In this document: one piece after another, positions 12,659 to 23,457 of the stretch
Numbering within the stretch: the first letter of the stretch is position 1
How the letters are laid out: each line of letters starts with the position of its first letter
Assembly (NCBI GenBank): GCA_947846985.1
Contig: CANTUZ010000001.1
Location: 30,962,727-31,026,726 of the forward strand
Direction: 5' to 3'
Source of the DNA: Fratercula arctica
Taxonomy: Eukaryota; Chordata; Aves; Charadriiformes; Alcidae
DNA length: 64,000 nt
Position numbers and translations under genes: made by a program
Notes under the pieces: model-generated
What the model was told of the DNA's origin: nothing
Databases searched by the model: none
Seen by the model: only the letters and a program-made list of their open reading frames with translations

Positions 12659-15600
12659 ATCATAAATCTGAGGGAAATTATTTCTGTCTTATTATGCTCT
12701 ATATTTTATGGGAAGAAATTACACAATGTTTAATGCACTGGAGTGTTTTCTTAAAATATACTGGGGCTTTCTTCACAGCCCTCCTGCTTGGGACACATGT
12801 CTCCAGCCAAGGTTATCTGAGGTGAACCTCCATCTCTGGAGTTTTATACCCGACCATAGACAGCTGTACTTTGGATGCTTTAAATGCACTTCCTCACTAT
12901 GTGACCTCTTTATATTTCTCTGAACCTTGCACTGTTATGATTTCTATCCTAGTGTGGTTAACAAGATGGAAATCTCAGCTCTTTAAGGTATTGTCTTGCT
13001 GATTGCCACGCAGTCCTGGTTCAAACTTTGGACTTTGTCTCTACACCCATTCCATGCAGGTTTATTGTACACCACAGTACAGTACAGACATATTGAGGTC
13101 TAAATAGTCTGACTGATTTTAACCAATCTTACTTGGGCCAGGAAAACCTCTGGCCACACCAAGACACAGATCCATGCACATGAATTTGACCTTCCTATAG
13201 TTACGGTCTTCATACTCACTTCTCCCTCTACTCAAATTTACTTTTTTACCTGTCTCCTCCCATAGAAATGAAGATAATTGTTAGCATACTTTTCTGTGTT
13301 ACTTGTTTTCAGGCACTTAGAATACTCTGCTTGGATTTTGCAAATACAGCATCAGTGCACTTTGCATCTTATTTTATATTTTTCCACATTTGCTAGAGGC
13401 AGCTGGGCAATCCCACAGTGTATGAGCAAAAGTCCCCAGAGCAGCAGAACAATCTGACTGTGTTCTGTTACCACCTCCGCTTATGGCACATCTTTTCTGA
13501 AACAATAAAATTTGATTGCTTCTTATACATTTGTGTATGGGAAGAAGATATAATACTGTCTTCTACTGGAGGAAGATTATATTGGCCTTCAAATCAATTT
13601 CAATTTCTCATCAGTCTTCAATATAATTTTATTTCATCTTTATTTTTGGGTATTACATTTTCATCGCTTCATTCTACTTTAAGAACTGGAATTCTCCTGA
13701 TGCCTTCCACAATGATAAATTAGTTGTAATTGGGAACATTGCTCTTGGTGGGAGACTGGTTTTAGGTTAAAAGTCCTAAATATTTTAAAAGAATCCCTTT
13801 AGTTTCTTCAGTGTGGTGTTGAAGAGTTTGAATTTTTGCTAGATCCCTTTCTTTTCCTCATGTAAATGGAAGTGCTCAGGAACCCAGCCAGTGTGCAGCG
13901 TTCTCCAATGGAGCTTGCACAGAATTTCCCAAAATCTAATTTTCAGCCTTGCTGCTTTTACGCTCTTGTTTACTCACTCTGGTAGTGCACGCATTTGTAT
14001 TTTGAAAAGCAACATGTCCACATTCGGGAAGGATGCTTTGTGACAGCTTTCTGCTTTCCTCTGGAGGCGTGAACCTCCCAACAGCACATGTAATCTGATT
14101 GACAGCAGATTTGATTATTTTTTTTTAACTTATTCTGGTCTCTTGGATCCCACTGGTCTGCACACCATAGAGCAAGAAACATTGTTTTACTGTACTAGCA
14201 TCAGGCCAAAAATCTGTTCTTAATTTCACAGATGTCAGTAGAGACTTTTGAAATCTTTTTCACATGGTTTCCATGTGTGTCAAAAATAGACAGCTTGTCA
14301 GTTTAAAAAAGGCAGCAGGCAGCGTGTCAAAGGTTTTGCCTACCATTTCAGGCCAAAGTGGGGGTCTCAATGAATCTGAAAGTAGAAATTCCCTCATAAT
14401 AAGGGTGTTAAGTAAAATTTAGCAAGATGTAGGACAAGAGGTTTTGAGATTCATTTTTGTGTTGTCCCCCAGTGAAGAACGAGTTTCACCAAGGCAAGTA
14501 TAAACTTTGATACAACATTTATTCAGTTTCTTGTACTTCAGCTCTGTATTGTAACTTGGTGGTGGAGTAGGGATGGTTGGCTGGTCTGGAATGTGTTCTT
14601 TTTTCAAATCCATTACTAAGATGTTCATGGAATAGGGGTATACAAGACATTAATTTTGATAAGTTTGGCTTCAACCAACCAAAACTTCAACCAACCAAAA
14701 CTTCAACCAAATGGTTTTATTTTTCTGCTGCTGCCTTTAATTAGTGGATGCCAAATATAAAATACAAGACTAAGAAATGTGTAATGGGAAATCAGGAATG
14801 GGACTGGGCACTCCAAAGACAAGTATATTATAGCACCATGTGATGGTGATGATAATGCTCATTACAAGCCAGAAATTAAACATCTTGAAACATACCGAAT
14901 ACGAAACATGAAGAAAGTTCTTGGTGGTGAGGCAGAGTTTAGGCAACTGGGGCATACTCCTCTGTGACTTCTGAGGCTTCTTCCTGGTAGACTGGTTCAA
15001 ACTAGGTGAATTTCTGAAATGGAGATTTTGCCATGACTATTTATTGCTGGTAGAGGTTTCATAAGTTCCTTGCTTTTTGCGGTTTTCCGAGAAACCTCTC
15101 TGGCATTATTTCCCTGACTGTTGGTTTCTCTTTGCTCCATGACCCTAGTTCCCTATGAAACATGCAAAAAGTGCCTTGAAGTCAGTATTAGTCACACTTA
15201 GTTTAAAATTTTCCCTCTGTTTCCCTATCCATTGGGTTGCCAAGGCTAGAAAGGTGTCAAGTGCCTGTTTGGGTGGGGAGTGGGGCAGGAAAGATGGGCA
15301 GATGTCAGGGTATACTTCACTCCTCCAGCTGCCTAGGACGTGCAGGAATGACTGCCATCCTTGCCCCTTCTCTTCTGACCACGTACAAAGCCTCTGGCAA
15401 CATGCCTTAGTCTGCCTCCAAAACCATGTCATCGCCCCAGCCCTGTCCTTAGATGGGTTATAAACTGTTGGGGTGGAAACAGCAAGGTGTACTCATCCAA
15501 GAGAGAAGGTGGGAGAGGGAGTATTTTGATTTGGGAGCTCCCTTTTATATGTGGGTTTCTCTGTATCAATGTTACTGGTTTGGTTGAATGAGTAGCTGTG

Positions 15601-17735
15601 TGTGCAGTCTTGCTTTAGAAGATGACTTAAGAGGACATGATTGCCCACAGGCTTTCATGAAGAGATCCTGTGGTTCTTTTAAAGACGCTTATGCTGTCTT
15701 ATTTAGGGGAAAAGGTCTTACGTGGGGAGTGGTGTTTGGAAAGGTTTGTATAGATGCTGTCTGTCTTTGCCTTAGCACGCTGGTGGCCCTGATGTCAGCG
15801 CAGTTGATGATCGGTTAGGAATAGCATCCACCCAGGGGCATTGCAGTGCTGCCTTGGCTTAAGGCCGTGGGAGAACTCCGTGGTGAGTGGTGGCTTTGAG
15901 GGCCTACTTTTTGCTCATGGCTTTAGAGAAGCCCAAGATAACTGGGGGGGGAGACAACAATAACACTTTTTGGTTCTTGCCAGTGTGAAGTGCATCACTG
16001 GAGTTGGTGTCTGAGGAAAGTCCAGCATGTCCATATTTATCTCCTCCCATAGCACAACCCAAGGAACACCACCTTCTCCCCATTGCCAGGCTGCCTGTGT
16101 CCTGTCCTTGTGTGCTGCTGAGCTTTGCTGATTTTGAGTCAGGTCTTCAGGATTCCTCCAGAAAGACAGGATGTGCAAGCTTTAGATCAGATGGTCAGAA
16201 AACTGAGGCACCACAGACTATGTCGGTAGGCTTTGAGCTCATCTTGCTCCTTGCAAGCGTGTAGGTAGATTCTGCCTGTGAGAACACAGGCTGCTAATTG
16301 AGCTGTGATAGCCCTGAAAGTAAATGGTAAAATGAGAGGCCCTGGAGAAGCATCTGCAGGTGGACATCGGCTTCTTTGTCTTTAAGCATTGGCTTGAATG
16401 TCCCATTCCTCTGAGAATGGGGCAACATGTTCTCCTATGCCATCCCCAACTGGGCCATCTGCTCATCCATTCTTAAGCTTCCCAGGGCAACCTTCATCTA
16501 CAAAGCTCAGCTAGCCCAAGTGTAAATCACTACCTTTTAGTGCAATCAGAAACTTGAAGGGAAAGGAACTGGGAAGAGGCCAGTCTTGAATTGTACCTGG
16601 TACTAACAACTCTGTGAAGGTGGTGGTATGGCCAGACACACCACGTGGGTGTGCTCCCTTTGTCATGCATGTTGGTGGCCTGCTGGAGCGTGTCCTTCCC
16701 ACCTGGTCTCTGCACAGAGTTTTCCTTTCCGTGGCAACCAGCACACAAAAGTGTGTGAAGGGCCGATGCACAGGCTGGGTTTGTGTTGGCATGGAGTCAG
16801 GTGTAGCTGAAATGTGCCCAGGGAACAGGAAGGTCCACGAACATGGGCGGCCAGACAGTACGCTCCTACCCAGGTGCACAGACTGCCCAAGTGAGCGTGT
16901 GCCTGTGAAAGGCTGGTGTAGCAGCACTGAGCTGCATCCTCCGCACACCACCTCCACTTCTAGGTGTGCCTGTGCTGCCACTAGCAGCTTTATAAAGGGA
17001 ATTCTCCATGCTTCAGTGTCTTCAATGGTTAGGTTCAGTGAGATGCAAAATTAAGAAAAGAAAAAAAACACAAAAGCCCGCACCATTCTGAGAGCACTGT
17101 TTTTCAGAGTGCACTCACATTCCTGATCTGGGTTTATATTTTTTCTTTTAGTGGTGAGGGGCCACCAGAAGACACTGCTCCAGCTGCAGGAATAAAGGCC
17201 TTCAGAAGATGTATGATGGCTCTTGGGTTGGATTATTTTTCTCACTTTTGTGGATTGTTTGTCCTTGTAGTTGCCAAGAAAAAAAAAAAAGCTAACTCGC
17301 AGCATGCAAGCAGTATCTCAGCAATGAGCAAAGCACCCTTAAACATCCCAAAACTCTGATGAGACACTAGTTGCAAGGAGAAACCAAGAGCAAGCAGGGA
17401 TTTCTCTGCCATGGAGGGCGTTTGGGGCTGGACCTCAGAATAGGCTTGGAGCTGGCCTGCTGGAGACAGTCAGGCTCCCTGCCTCCAGAACTGAAAGCTG
17501 GCAATAATGTAAGAAACACCTGCACGGAGTGCAGATCCCCTCTTCAGGGATGTCTTTCCCAAAAATTTTGTATGTTATGAAACACAGCTCTATTCTGAGT
17601 GAATCATCCCCAGTTGCATCTACCACGGCTGCTTAGAAGATGACATATCATCCAACAGATAACAGGCTCAGCATCTTGACATCTAGAAATACAGACAGCA
17701 AACGTGAGGAGCAAACCTGCCAGCTGCCACTCTGA
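12659..17735. other. 5.1 kb between the two solo LTRs, no retroviral interior recognised
   Basis: No gag, protease, reverse transcriptase or integrase-like frames were seen on either strand, and no primer-binding site follows copy A. Overlapping opposed frames near 16.5-17.0 kb (about 150 codons each) have no family features. A 16-bp tandem repeat lies at 14.67 kb. Confidence 0.6.
14669..14710. repeat. Tandem repeat, 16-bp unit
   Basis: Two identical copies of CTTCAACCAACCAAAA (14669-14684 and 14685-14700) are followed by a 10-bp partial third copy (14701-14710). The lack of differences between copies suggests recent slippage. Confidence 0.9.
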
Positions 17736-18330
17736 GCATTTGTCATGGTTTCAGCTGGGATGGAGTTAACTTTCTTGCTAGCAGATGGTGTAGTCCCGTT
17801 TTGGATTTGGGATAAGAAATAGCGTTGATAGCACACTGGTGGTTTTGGTTGTTGCTAAGCAGTCAAGGTCTTTTCTGCTCCTCACACCACCCTGCCAGCG
17901 AGTAGGCTGGGAGTACACAAAAAGTTGGGTCCACACACAGGTGGGACAGCTGACCCCAGCTGACCAAAGGGATATTCTATACTATATGGCATCATGCTCA
18001 GTATATAAAGTCAGGGGAAGAAGAAGGAAGGGAAGGGAGGGACGTTCAGAATTATGGAGTTTGTCTTACCAAGCAACCATTACATGGGATGGAGCCCTAC
18101 TTTCCTGGAGGTGGTTGAACACCTGCCTGCCGATGGGAAGCAGTGAATGAATTCCTTGATTTGCTTTACCTGCCTGCGCGGCTTTTGCTCTACCTATTAA
18201 ACCATCTTTATATCAACCCATGAGTTTTTCTCACTTTTACTCTTCCAATTCTCTCCCCCATGCAAACTGGGGGGTGAGTGAGTGGCTGCGTGGTCCTAGT
18301 TGCTGTCTGGGGTTAAACCACGATAGCATT
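17736..18330 (+). mobile_element. Solo LTR, avian ERVL type (copy B) with perfect 5-bp target duplication
   Basis: The LTR runs 17741-18325, from TGTCATGGTTTCAGCTGGGA to GGGGTTAAACCACGATA. The pentamer GCATT is present on both sides (17736-17740 and 18326-18330), which fixes the boundaries. Inside are ATGCTCAGTATATAAAG (TATA box near 18002), an ATTAAA polyadenylation signal at 18196-18201 followed by TCAACCCATGAGTTTTTCTC, and GCTGCGTGGTCCTAGTTGCTG near the end. No gag/pol-like sequence lies next to it, so it is a solo LTR left by LTR-LTR recombination. Confidence 0.9.
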
Positions 18331-21300
18331 CAAGCCCTACATGGGGGAATACGGGTGGCAGACCAAGGTCCAAAGCTTTATTTCTCAGCTTCAGAAATAA
18401 AGGCTCAAATTTTGCTCCTATGAGCAGCAATGTGACTTGAGTGGCCAGGCTTTGGTCCCTGTGTTAGGCGGCTTTATCCTTTCAGCTGTAAAATCAAAAG
18501 GAGGGGAAGCGGTGGTGGAAATCTGGCCAGTTTTTCTGAAAGGTGAAAAGGGAATTTGGGACAAAGGAAGCTATTTAATTTCTTTGGCCTCCTTAAGCCG
18601 TTGACTGATGGACGAAGAGATGTAACTGCATAACGTCAGCTGCATGCAATCAAATATATTTTTTGTCTTTGCAGATGACCAGAAAGATTCTTGTATATAC
18701 ACAGGACAACTGTGTGAGGGGTACAGGACTGCATAGCCATGCGAGGACAGTCACGGTCGGCGCTGGCTGGAAAGCTGAAGATCCTCGAACAATACTGAAC
18801 TCTCTCAGGGAATTTGCACTCGCACTTCATTTACACTGCCCTTTAAATAGGCTGTCATTTAAACTGGCTCAGATATGGATGCAGGAAATCAAACCATTAG
18901 CCCAGGGATGGTGTTACTATTGAAACAGCATCTGACTCCTAACTGTGATTACACTTGGTTATTTTGGATGGATCTTATTTCCGCTGCCATGAGCTAGAGG
19001 GGCAGCAGGTCATTTCTATCTTGCCCATCCCAAAGGACCAAGAGAAGCGTCAACAGCCCTAAGACAGGGAGGAAAAGTCCGATGCCTGCTCTGCTGCCAG
19101 CACAACACGCTGTCGAAGCATAGAAGAATGTGTACCTCAGAAGGAGATATTCAGCAGCAAAATGTGCACCCCTTTCTCCAGACCCTCTTAGGAGCTAAAG
19201 CAAAATACAAGCTATGGTAACAGGATGTATGTTGAGGAAAGCAGAGGATATATCATGAAAATGAATGGGATAACGCATTGCTTAAAATAAAAACGTGATG
19301 CTCCCCTGCTCGCTGCGACACCACTCCATCAGGCAAACGTAGCCACACGTGGGCCTAAACCAGGCCTAAAAAGCAAATGTGAAGAGTGGGATTTCCTTGT
19401 GCTGAGGCCAAGTCATTCAGGCTTCTGTGAGAGTACTTTATAATGTCTCTGGTGTAGCTTCGAACTGAAAAATTGCCTTTGTCTAGAAATACCAGTGTTT
19501 CCCTGAATGACAGGAAAACATGCATGTGAAGCTAGAACATTTGCTGTCGCTTAGGGGTACCAGTCCCTTAAAGACTTACTCTCCTGTTCTTATGTCTCCT
19601 TCAAACTCAGAAGTTTACTGTTGCTTTAACTTTCCATGCACACAGCTATTCTTAGATTTTGTCTCCTAGAAAATTGAGGAAACATATCAAAATACTTTTT
19701 AAGTGGTAGGTGGTCCCTTGAGGTACCTAGAGGCATTGCTAGTAATTTAACTGTCAGGAGCTTCATTTTTCAGAATACATATGGTGTCTTTTTTTTACTA
19801 TATTTTTTACTGTAATGCTTCCACAGCAAAGAACCTTGGTCTTCAGCTCCATGAGTAGAAACATGCAAGAATACCAAATGGAGAAATGGCAGTAAGTGGG
19901 AACGTGACACACTATGCAAGTGTTGTTAAAGCTGCGTGTAAGGATCCCTAACAAAGATGGTCTTGAATCCTTTTGCAAGTAAATCATAATAAAAAAAAAT
20001 CTGTTACTTTATCTGCACCCCAGATTTTGGCTGATGCTCCCCACTATTTTGCTGGTGAAGTGAAGACGGCAGCAGGATGCTCTCACACCTCCAAAGATAT
20101 TTCTCTCTCGTGAAATGACGGCCCACTTAGAGAAACGCAATATCTGTTCCTTGGTCTTTCTCCCCCTGCACTCTGAGGAGATTCCTTGTTAGCTGTGCAA
20201 TCAATAAAAAACATATCTTCAGCAACTAGTAAATCTAGTTTATTAAAACGCAGGTTTGACAGTTAACTCAATTGCTAACAAAGTTATAGCATGGTCAATA
20301 AAAAATAAAAAAAAAGTGACCTTATAAGTGAGATACATATATCCTCTAGGTGCAAAATTACCTGGTAATAGGGTGCATTTGAATGGATACAGACAAAAAT
20401 ATGTTAGTGAGATTAGACTGTGGCTAATTTTTTCCCATTCCCTTGTAGCATTTAAGGTGTACAGTATCTCGTCAGAGGCTCCACGATTGTCACTTGTCCG
20501 TGCTGACGTCTCCTCCTGAAAGGGAAATACTGCGGAAAAAGAGTATGCCCCCTTCCTTCCAATTATTTGTCCACTATCCCTCTGCACAGGCTAGCATCTC
20601 AATCCCATTCCATTGCAAACCAGCGGTAGTATTCCCTTTTCCTTCAATAACATGGGACCAAGCACTGCAGGAGTTCACATGGCATCCTTAGGTCAGCTCT
20701 CAGATATGCAGCTGAGTTACTGAAATAAGGATTTGGAGCATGAACTTTAGTGAACACTTATGATAAAACTCTGTGCTTACATCAAAGGCAGCATGAAGTG
20801 ACTGAAATAGATTGGCTCTGCAACTGAACATAACCCCTAGACAGCCAAGAAAAAAGTGACTTTCCCAGTGATTTACCAAGTACGTTTCCACCTGACCAGC
20901 AATGATTTGTTTTCTGCATATTTCAGACAGAGCTGAAAATATCTAGCTGCAGTTATTTTTGTTTGGGAGCAATAACGTTCAGTTTATAGAGTGCTTTCTC
21001 CAAAAGAAGTTCAGAGCATTGAGGAAGCATCTTCATTGACAGAAACCTTCCTTTGGGTGGATTTCACAAGGAGGGATGGCTTTCAGCATTTTTGCTTGTT
21101 TTCATGTGAGATGGGCCGTTTTCCTGGAAAATATGACAAAACTTCTTGTCTTCTTTTAATTCAAAAGTGAGGTAATTAAAAACTAAATCTCAATGTGGTC
21201 AAACCGAGTTTGGAGCCTGTTTTCACTTAACTGCAAGAGGTCTGATTTCTAGGAAATACATTTTGGAAAATATTCAGGGACTTAAAAATGCAGGCAGCCA

Positions 21301-22507
21301 TTTGGTGAGATTTCCCAAAGAATACATAGGTGTAGCTCCCCCTTGCTTTCTAAAAAAGCCCTCCTTCTCCTCTGCCGCCCGTCTTTCCTCCTGTTCCTGG
21401 CTTAGTGCTTCCCCGCGTTTGATGTCAGGGAGTTCAAAACAACTGGAAGTTAATCCTATGAAAAAAAGGGACCAATTTCCTCCTCAGAGCAGGCAGGAGG
21501 TGAGGGATTAGGGATGCCTTTGGCAGCAGGTTGCTGTCAGACTGGTTTACCTGTGTGGAGGAAACCGCTCCCTAGCTGCCCATTTGGAGAAAATAATTTT
21601 AAAAGTTTGTCTTTTGATCCCTGCATGGGAACTGAGCTGCCTAGCCTTGGCTTTCAGAACTGAGCGTAAAAACAAGTGCTGCAATGACCTCAAAGGAATT
21701 GGCGGCGCACATGCGAAGAGCTGCGGGATGCTACGTGCTCCCGCATCCTGCCCTTGCTGCCAGCAGTCATCTTACTTATAGCCCTCCATGCCAACGCGCT
21801 TACTTGAAATCATTATCTCACTTGAGAATCAGTGAAACGTTAAGCAAAAATACCTCAGTGGCCGCCTCAGTGGAAAATACAGAAATGTTAATGTCTCCTG
21901 AACAGCCTGAGCCGGTGCCGGGTCCTGTTTGGCTCTCTGTCCGCTTTGTAAGTCAGCCTCAGCAGAAAGTATCAGTGATGCTTTACATTTCTGTTACCTG
22001 CAGACCTTTGGCCAGTGTTTGCAAAGGGAACTGACAGGGTGCTATGAAGGTGTTGGGTATCACAGCGTCTGAACTACGTGCCTCTGCGCACACAGGGAAA
22101 TGGAGCACAGAGAGGTTCAGCTGCAGACAGTGAGGTGGTCAGGGGAGCAGTTTCCCTTCAAGCCACTCATTGAGTATTGTGAAGTGAAATAAATGGACTC
22201 TAATAGCAAGGTAGATCCCTTTCAATCCCTTGTCCTGGGGAGGAAGAACACTAGTGGTATATCTACACTGCTAAATAGAAGAGGACCAAGGATGGCACCC
22301 AGGCACCTGATCTCTGATCATACTGCCCCAGTTTTGGCCATCCCCAACAAGCTCTTTCAGAGACACTTTTGCTCTAGAGATGCCTGGCACTGAGCGGCAT
22401 GGCTGCAGGCTGGCTAGGACCACACAGCCTCTGCCATTGAACAGTAGGAACCCAGTCTAGATGTCCCATCGGGACCGTATATATATCATTCTGCAATTCT
22501 GCCTCAG
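18331..22507. other. Region 3' of CYSLTR2, presumed UTR and intergenic
   Basis: The first part to the left of 22508 is presumably the receptor 3'UTR, but no convincing minus-strand AATAAA was found within the first 2 kb. The nearest antisense matches are TTTAAT near 21157 (ATTAAA) and TTTATT near 20238 (AATAAA). No other gene was recognised. Confidence 0.5.
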
Positions 22508-23431
22508 CTACCTGTGGTACAAACTTCTGATTCTGGCTTTGAAATTTTCAGCAGCGAAGTAATAGAGGATGGGATCGAGGCAGCTGTTCATGGCAGCAAG
22601 GCAGAGAGTGACCACCAGCGCCTTGTGCATGTGCTGGTTGGCCTGGGTGCAGCTGCTGTGCGTCAGGTGGACAGTTCGCAGTATGTGATACGGCAGGAAA
22701 CAGAGGAGGAAGAGGATGAGAGTGATGATGATGGCTGACAGCGCCTTCTTGTGACAGACTGCCTTCTTGCGCTGCCTAGTCCTGGACTTGAGCAACGCTT
22801 TGATTGCAAAGACGTAGCAGACAATAATTGTGCAAAACGGCAGAATGAAGCCCACGACGAGGACAAAGCTGTTCATCATCAGGAGCCTGTGCGTGTTGGA
22901 GGGGTGGAGATCCAAGCACTTGCCTGGATCTGTGTACCCGGCGATCTCCTTGCAAAACAGAGGGCTGGAGGCTGCCAGCACGAGGACCCATATGGCTGCG
23001 CATATTATCTTGGCATACTTCATGTTGGTTACTTTCCAGCTCTTGAATGGGTGGACGATGGCTATGAAACGAACCACGCTGAGCACAGTGAGAAAATAAA
23101 TGCTGCAGTACATGTTCACGTACAAGGTGTAAGTCATGATCCTGCAGACGATATCACCAAAAACCCAACGTGACCCCAACAGGAAATAGGTGGCCCGAAA
23201 GGGCAAAGTGCTCACAAACATGAGATCCGAAACAGCCAAGTTCTGCATGTAAATGTTTACCGAGGTCTTCCTCTGCGAAGGTTGGAAGAAAACATAAATG
23301 GAGAGGCCATTTCCAACAGTACCCAGGAAGAAGACAGAGAGATACACAATGGGATAAATTACTTGCTTGAAGCCATCAACTGAACATTTGAAGGAGCTGT
23401 TAGTGAAGTTGGCGATCTCGGAAATGTTCAT
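22508..23431 (-). CDS. CYSLTR2: Cysteinyl leukotriene receptor 2 (class A GPCR), complete coding exon
   Basis: This 307-codon ORF encodes a seven-transmembrane receptor. By family, CysLT2 binds LTC4/LTD4 at the plasma membrane and signals mainly through Gq/11. Seen in the protein: three N-terminal glycosylation sequons (NIS at 2, NFT at 8, NSS at 11); TM helices at roughly 27-50, 60-82, 95-120, 138-159, 184-212, 228-253 and 268-292; the conserved disulphide pair Cys96 and Cys172; VRF in place of DRY at 120-122; and DPILY in place of NPxxY at 286-290. Blocks such as NGLSIYVFFQP, STLPFRA, LYVNMYCSIYFLTVLSVVRF and LPYHILRTVHLT match CysLT2 better than CysLT1. I chose the ATG at 23431 (A at -3). 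The upstream open frame begins only with a TTG and crosses a splice acceptor. The tail after TM7 is only about 17 residues, some 20 fewer than in human. A diverged paralogue is possible but less likely. Confidence 0.93.
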   Translation of the reverse strand: MNISEIANFTNSSFKCSVDGFKQVIYPIVYLSVFFLGTVGNGLSIYVFFQPSQRKTSVNIYMQNLAVSDLMFVSTLPFRATYFLLGSRWVFGDIVCRIMTYTLYVNMYCSIYFLTVLSVVRFIAIVHPFKSWKVTNMKYAKIICAAIWVLVLAASSPLFCKEIAGYTDPGKCLDLHPSNTHRLLMMNSFVLVVGFILPFCTIIVCYVFAIKALLKSRTRQRKKAVCHKKALSAIIITLILFLLCFLPYHILRTVHLTHSSCTQANQHMHKALVVTLCLAAMNSCLDPILYYFAAENFKARIRSLYHR

Positions 23432-23457
23432 AGTCTGGAGCCAGGCTCTCCGTCTTT
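23432..23457 (-). other. CYSLTR2: 5'UTR part of the CYSLTR2 coding exon, bounded by a splice acceptor
   Basis: On the minus strand a pyrimidine-rich run (CTTCTTTTTACTTTGGCAG) ends in AG at 23459-23458, and the ATG follows 26 bases later. This is the usual organisation for this receptor family: non-coding 5' exons spliced to a single coding exon. The intron therefore extends to the right of 23458. Its donor and the first exon(s) could not be located by eye. Confidence 0.7.

Noticed and set aside
16511..17054. Overlapping opposed frames of about 150 codons
   Set aside because: They are opposite each other, have no domain or motif, and are of a length expected in stop-poor GC-rich DNA.
12104..18330. 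Full-length ERVL provirus
   Set aside because: Copy B has its own complete target duplication, the LTRs are diverged, and no gag/pol-like sequence is visible between them.
22751..23173. 140-codon plus-strand frame opposite CYSLTR2
   Set aside because: It lies wholly antisense to the receptor exon and its composition simply mirrors the receptor codons. It has no family features.
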